A DNA stretch of 8,452 bases from a bacterium UBP17_UBA6191 (GTDB taxonomy: Bacteria; Muiribacteriota; UBA6191). Position 1 is the stretch's first letter, and every line of letters starts with the position of its first letter. Of the stretch, positions 5,275 through 8,452 are shown piece after piece. A program made the translations under genes and the position numbers. The notes beneath the pieces are model-generated. The model saw only the letters and a program-made list of their open reading frames with translations, had not been told where the DNA came from and did no database searches. The DNA lies in contig DITF01000360.1 of NCBI GenBank assembly GCA_002422125.1, forward strand, positions 21,011 to 29,462. The letters are read 5' to 3'.

Positions 5275-6665
5275 AGTTAGGACACATTGTATTGGCTTTG
5301 GCATTATTGCCAATATCTTGGACACAAGACAAGATGCCCATTGAGGAGGCGACCTTAACCTATGCCCCAAATGTTCCACCGGCGGTTAAGCGGGATCACC
5401 CGGCCCGGGTACAGGTAAAAATGACAACGATTGAAAAAGTTGGCAGGCTGGCAGACGGGGTGGAATATACCTTCTGGACTTTTGGAGGAGCAGTTCCCGG
5501 ACCCATGATTCGCGTGAGAGAAGGGGATATTGTTGATTTTATGCTCTCCAATCATCCAGACAGCAAGGTTCCTCACAACATTGATCTTCACGCAGCCACT
5601 GGCCCCGGTGGAGGAGCGGCAGCCTCTTTGACGGCCCCAGGCCATACATCCAAGTTTTCCTTTAAGGTAATCAACCCAGGATTATATGTATATCACTGTG
5701 CGACGGCCCCCGTGGGCATGCATGTGGCTAATGGCATGTATGGACTGATTCTTGTAGAACCAAAATTTGGACTGCCTCCTGTAGATCGTGAATTCTATAT
5801 TATGCAGTCGGAGTTCTATACAGTTGGTCGCAATGGAGAAAGGGGGCTTCAACCACTTTCCATGGAAAAAGCCATTGATGAAAGACCAGACTATGTTGTG
5901 TTTAACGGATCGGTCGGGGCTTTAATGGGAGAAAACGCGATTGAGGCTAAAACTGGAGAAAAGATCCGTATGTTTTTAGGCAATGGCGGGCCTAACCTGA
6001 TTTCATCCTTCCATGTCATTGGTGAGATTTTTGATGATGTTTATGGGGAAGGTGGAACCATGATTAGTCAGAAAAATGTCCAGACCACCTTGATTCCTGC
6101 TGGCGGTTCGGCCATGGTGACTTTTAGAACTGAGGTTCCTGGAAACTATGTCCTGGTGGATCACTCTATCACCAGAGCATTTAATAAGGGAGCAGTAGGT
6201 ATTTTAAAGGTCGATGGCGAGCCTGATCTGGAAGTTTATTCCGGAAAAATTTCCGATACCGTGTATCACCCAGAAGGTGGAACCATTCAGTCCATGCCAT
6301 TGGGGAAAGCTCCTGAAAAGGTGGCTTTGTCTCCAGCCAAGATTCTGGAGCATGGCAAAGAAATTTATGAAACCTCCTGTCAGGCCTGCCATCAGGCTGG
6401 TGGCAAAGGAATTCCCGGGGTATTTCCACCGCTGGCAAAATCAGACTATTTGATGGCTGATTTGAATCGCTCCATTCGTACTGTAACCAATGGTTTGTCA
6501 GGTGAAATTGTAGTCAACGGAGTCAAATATAACTCAGTAATGCCTGTGCTTCATTTAAGTGATGAGGATGTAGCGGCAGTTATGAGTTATGTGCGGCAAA
6601 ACTTTGGCAATGATGCCAAGGAGATGGTTACGGTTGAACAGGTAGTAAAGGCAAAATCCGAGTAG
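5271..6665 (+). CDS. nirK: NirK, copper nitrite reductase (class II, AniA-like) fused to a C-terminal cytochrome c domain
   Basis: Periplasmic enzyme reducing nitrite to NO; 464 residues. A signal peptide (about 1-20) precedes two cupredoxin domains. Type 1 copper ligands are His102, Cys143, His151 and Met156; type 2 ligands are His107, His142 and His298; catalytic Asp105 and His248 are present. The segments HNIDLHAATGPGGGAA and CATAPVGMHVANGMYG, with the short Cys-to-His loop, mark the class II (AniA-type) form. A linker leads to a haem c domain with CQACH at 370-374 and a likely Met424 ligand in NSVMP, so electrons can reach the type 1 copper within one chain, as in the known cytochrome-fused NirK of Ralstonia pickettii. 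AGGAGG lies 5 nt before the ATG, and the ATGA overlap couples it to the hemerythrin-like gene. All copper ligands are intact, so an active enzyme is expected. Confidence 0.98.
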   Translation: MKLGHIVLALALLPISWTQDKMPIEEATLTYAPNVPPAVKRDHPARVQVKMTTIEKVGRLADGVEYTFWTFGGAVPGPMIRVREGDIVDFMLSNHPDSKVPHNIDLHAATGPGGGAAASLTAPGHTSKFSFKVINPGLYVYHCATAPVGMHVANGMYGLILVEPKFGLPPVDREFYIMQSEFYTVGRNGERGLQPLSMEKAIDERPDYVVFNGSVGALMGENAIEAKTGEKIRMFLGNGGPNLISSFHVIGEIFDDVYGEGGTMISQKNVQTTLIPAGGSAMVTFRTEVPGNYVLVDHSITRAFNKGAVGILKVDGEPDLEVYSGKISDTVYHPEGGTIQSMPLGKAPEKVALSPAKILEHGKEIYETSCQACHQAGGKGIPGVFPPLAKSDYLMADLNRSIRTVTNGLSGEIVVNGVKYNSVMPVLHLSDEDVAAVMSYVRQNFGNDAKEMVTVEQVVKAKSE

Positions 6666-6674
6666 GAGGATTTT

Positions 6675-7358
6675 ATGAACTACCCGATGGTGTTTTTTAT
6701 CTGTCAGGTGCTAACTGTGGCTACTGAGCTTATGCCTGTGGCAGAGGGAGTTTATGTGCCTTTTGCCAAAGAAATGCCAGAACAGAAGGTTGAGTCATTT
6801 CAAATGCAAAAGCATGCGGTTACAAATGAGGACTTTTTGAGGTTTGTGCAAAGTGCCCCAAAGTACCGCCGTTCCAAAGTACCGAACCTGATGGCTGATC
6901 AAAACTACCTCAGGGACTGGACGGACGATTTGACCCCACCTGATGCTAAGGAACACCATCCTGTAACCAATGTCTCCTGGTATGTGGCTAATGCCTATTG
7001 TCGGCATTTAGGAATGGAGCTTCCCACAACGGCTCAGTGGGAGTTAGCCGCCTCAGCCAAAGACTATGAAAAACAAATTTTAGACTGGTATTCAGCACCG
7101 GGTGCTAGTGATTCCCTTGTAATGTCCACTTTTGCCAATGTCTTTGGAATCTGGGATTTACATGGTTTGATTTGGGAATGGGTGCTGGATTTTGATTCGG
7201 AAGCCCCGGTTCAGGCCGAGGCATTTTGTGGAGCATCGGCTGGAGGAACGGCAGATGTTTCCAATTACACGGCTTTTATCCGCTATGGATTAAGAAGCAG
7301 CCTAAAAGCCAATTACACGGTTAGAAATATGGGCTTTCGTTGTGCCCAAAATGAATGA
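6675..7358 (+). CDS. nirV: NirV, formylglycine-generating-enzyme-like (SUMF1/FGE-sulfatase) protein of nirK operons
   Basis: A 227-residue protein of the FGE-sulfatase fold commonly encoded directly after nirK and called NirV; its biochemical role is not established. Fold markers: HAVTNEDFLRFV (47-58), HPVTNVSWYVANAYCRHLGMELPTTAQWELAA (95-126), WDLHGLIWEWVLD (160-172) and the ending RSSLKANYTVRNMGFRCA (207-224). The only cysteines after position 110 are Cys185 and Cys223; the region aligning with the copper-binding active-site cysteine pair of true FGE (about 195-201) has none, so sulfatase-type formylglycine formation is unlikely. The first 20 residues are hydrophobic without a basic N-region, so secretion is uncertain. 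AGGAGG lies 5 nt before the ATG, 9 nt after the nirK stop. The position suggests a role in NirK maturation or copper handling, which is inference. Confidence 0.9.
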   Translation: MNYPMVFFICQVLTVATELMPVAEGVYVPFAKEMPEQKVESFQMQKHAVTNEDFLRFVQSAPKYRRSKVPNLMADQNYLRDWTDDLTPPDAKEHHPVTNVSWYVANAYCRHLGMELPTTAQWELAASAKDYEKQILDWYSAPGASDSLVMSTFANVFGIWDLHGLIWEWVLDFDSEAPVQAEAFCGASAGGTADVSNYTAFIRYGLRSSLKANYTVRNMGFRCAQNE

Positions 7359-7362
7359 GGAG
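7358..7362 (+). promoter_or_regulatory. Ribosome binding site deciding the sco start
   Basis: AGGAG, overlapping the nirV stop codon, lies 5 nt before the ATG at 7368. A GTG at 7362 that would extend the protein by two residues lies inside this site and is therefore not the start. Confidence 0.8.
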
Positions 7363-7367
7363 TGATT

Positions 7368-7973
7368 ATGCGTATTTTATTATTGTTACTCTGTATTACT
7401 GCATTTGGTGCAGAAGAAACCAAACCCTGCTGCTCAGCCTCCAATGAAGAAGAATCAGTGCTTCCTACTAGCTCCTTGTATCAGGTTGAGGTAGGAGTTA
7501 CAGATCAGGAGGGGAAAAAACTTACCCTTGAAAAATTTTATGGTCGCCCAGTGGTCGTTTCGATGTTTTTTACCAGTTGTATCTCGATATGTCCTCAGAT
7601 CGCCAAGGATATGCTCAATCTAGAGGCAGAGGCCAAAAAACTGGGAGCAGAAGAGTTTGATCTGATTCTGGTTTCTATGGATGTAAAAAATGACAACCCC
7701 AAGGCACTTAAAGCCTTTGCTAAAAGAAACCATCTGGAAAATTCTTCAGTGCAGTTGTTTACAGCTCAAAGCCCCGCCGATGCCCAAAGTCTTTCCCAGC
7801 TTTTAGAGCTTCCCTACCGTCGCCAAAAGGATGGAAGTTATGGTCATGCCAGCGGTCTGATTTTGATGGACTCAGAGGGACAATTTGTTATGAAGGAAGC
7901 AAAATTAGGTGCTGATCCCAAAGAAATGGCCCAGGCCATTGTCAGGCTCTTAAGGAGTAAAAGTGATTCTTGA
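7368..7973 (+). CDS. sco: SCO1/SenC/PrrC family copper chaperone or thiol-disulfide protein
   Basis: A 201-residue exported thioredoxin-fold protein of the SCO family, which delivers copper to copper enzymes or keeps their ligand cysteines reduced. A short signal peptide (MRILLLLLCITAFGA) probably ends near residue 15. The copper-binding set is complete: CISIC at 71-75 (CxxxCP) and His160 in YGHASG. SMDVKNDNP (103-111) is the usual SCO DxxxDxP-type loop. A CC pair at 21-22, just after the signal peptide, is an extra and might bind metal. The ATG at 7368 is fixed by its ribosome binding site; the gene begins 9 nt after the nirV stop and its end overlaps the next gene by 10 nt. In this context NirK is the likely copper client, although NosZ or an oxidase elsewhere in the genome is also possible. 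Confidence 0.92.
   Translation: MRILLLLLCITAFGAEETKPCCSASNEEESVLPTSSLYQVEVGVTDQEGKKLTLEKFYGRPVVVSMFFTSCISICPQIAKDMLNLEAEAKKLGAEEFDLILVSMDVKNDNPKALKAFAKRNHLENSSVQLFTAQSPADAQSLSQLLELPYRRQKDGSYGHASGLILMDSEGQFVMKEAKLGADPKEMAQAIVRLLRSKSDS
7953..7958 (+). promoter_or_regulatory. Ribosome binding site deciding the GTG start of nrdJ
   Basis: AAGGAG lies within the last codons of sco, 5 nt before the GTG at 7964. An in-frame stop at 7952-7954 rules out any start further upstream. Confidence 0.75.
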
Positions 7974-8452
7974 TCCAGAAATTTCCAAGTTCAGACTCAA
8001 TCTTCACATCGCCAAGAAGATAAAAGAAATGCCCGTACCTTTTGGATTTGGCAATTTCAGTGAGGCCGTATTTTATAGAACCTATTCACGGATGAAATCA
8101 GATGGTGCCCTGGAAAACTGGGGAGAGGTAACAGTTCGGGCCATTGAAGGCATATTTTCAATTCGTAAATGGCATTATCGCAGAAATTATCTACCCTGGA
8201 ATGAAGATCTCATGCAGGACTGGGCCAGTGAAATGGCTCTCATGATGCATCATTTGCGTTGGCTACCACCGGGACGGGGGCTTTGGGCCTTAGGTACAGA
8301 ACATGTGGCCCGACATGGTGCGGCGGCTCTATGTAACTGTGCGGCAGTCCACGCAGAGCCACTGGAAGAATCCCTGCCCTGGGCCATGGACATGCTAATG
8401 CTTGGTGTGGGGGTAGGATTTGATACTTTTATTCGAACCAGACCCCTTGGAG
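7964..8452 (+). CDS. nrdJ: Adenosylcobalamin-dependent (class II) ribonucleotide reductase, N-terminal part
   Basis: Open frame from a GTG at 7964 to the window edge (163 codons, 3' end missing). It matches the N-terminal region of the monomeric B12-dependent ribonucleoside-triphosphate reductase (RTPR) type: FYRTYSRMKSDGALENWGEV, GIFSIRKWHYRRNYLPWNEDL, LRWLPPGRGLWALGTEHV, AALCNCAAVH (a likely first catalytic-pair cysteine in LCNCA) and LMLGVGVGFDT. Class II enzymes make deoxynucleotides with an adenosylcobalamin radical and work with or without oxygen. The catalytic-loop cysteine and C-terminal cysteines lie outside the window. The start overlaps the sco end by 10 nt, so it is probably co-transcribed with nirK. 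GTG is supported by AAGGAG 5 nt before it; the next in-frame ATG would cut off about 20 residues. Class II versus class I or III is clear from the sequence; the exact subgroup is less certain. Confidence 0.92.

Noticed and set aside
6181..6453. Overlapping open frames on both strands inside the nirK cytochrome linker region.
   Set aside because: They are shadows of the nirK frame, which is continuous and carries all family motifs.
6675..7358. Annotating this gene as an active formylglycine-generating enzyme for sulfatases.
   Set aside because: The catalytic cysteine pair is missing, no sulfatase is nearby, and position after nirK identifies it as NirV.

Overview
This window holds a compact denitrification module covering nitrite -> NO -> N2O, arranged as two divergent gene blocks around a small Rrf2-family regulator. 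The leftward block (minus strand) is norC-norB-norQ-norD, a cytochrome-c-dependent nitric oxide reductase with its AAA+/VWA maturation pair; norD runs off the left edge. The rightward block is a RIC/YtfE/NorA-like di-iron protein, a class-II (AniA-like) copper nitrite reductase NirK with a fused C-terminal cytochrome c, NirV, a SCO-type copper chaperone, and the beginning of a B12-dependent (class II) ribonucleotide reductase that runs off the right edge.

The host is a Gram-negative-type bacterium with moderate base composition (mid-40s % GC by eye, not counted) and strong AGGAGG-type ribosome binding sites. The extended NorC, the NirK-cytochrome fusion and the Rrf2 protein with a CPLxLPEH...LCPLHRRID C-terminal motif do not look like the classical Pseudomonas/Paracoccus versions. 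The Rrf2 motif reminds me of planctomycete-type Rrf2 proteins, but this is a weak taxonomic hint only.

Layout: 1-1208 norD (minus, partial); 1214-1987 norQ; 1980-3308 norB; 3319-4038 norC; 4039-4129 divergent regulatory region with a 32-bp imperfect inverted repeat; 4130-4528 rrf2; 4529-4716 regulatory region with three GT-N7-AC (NorR-type) sites followed by a textbook sigma-54 -24/-12 promoter; 4717-5274 hemerythrin-like protein; 5271-6665 nirK; 6675-7358 nirV; 7368-7973 sco; 7964-8452 nrdJ (partial). All genes in the right block are separated by 10 nt or less, or overlap, so they probably form one transcript from the sigma-54 promoter. No stretch longer than 300 bases lacks a gene.

How the parts fit: NirK reduces nitrite to NO in the periplasm, taking electrons through its own haem c domain; the SCO protein is a plausible source or thiol-redox partner for its copper; NorCB removes the NO; NorQ and NorD are needed to activate NorCB; the RIC-like protein probably protects or repairs iron centres, or handles NO; and the class II RNR gives oxygen-independent, NO-tolerant deoxynucleotide synthesis during anaerobic growth. 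The most striking point is regulatory: the NorR/sigma-54 signature usually linked to NO detoxification sits in front of the NO-producing nirK operon, while the NO reductase operon shows no such signature and faces the Rrf2 gene across a different dyad.
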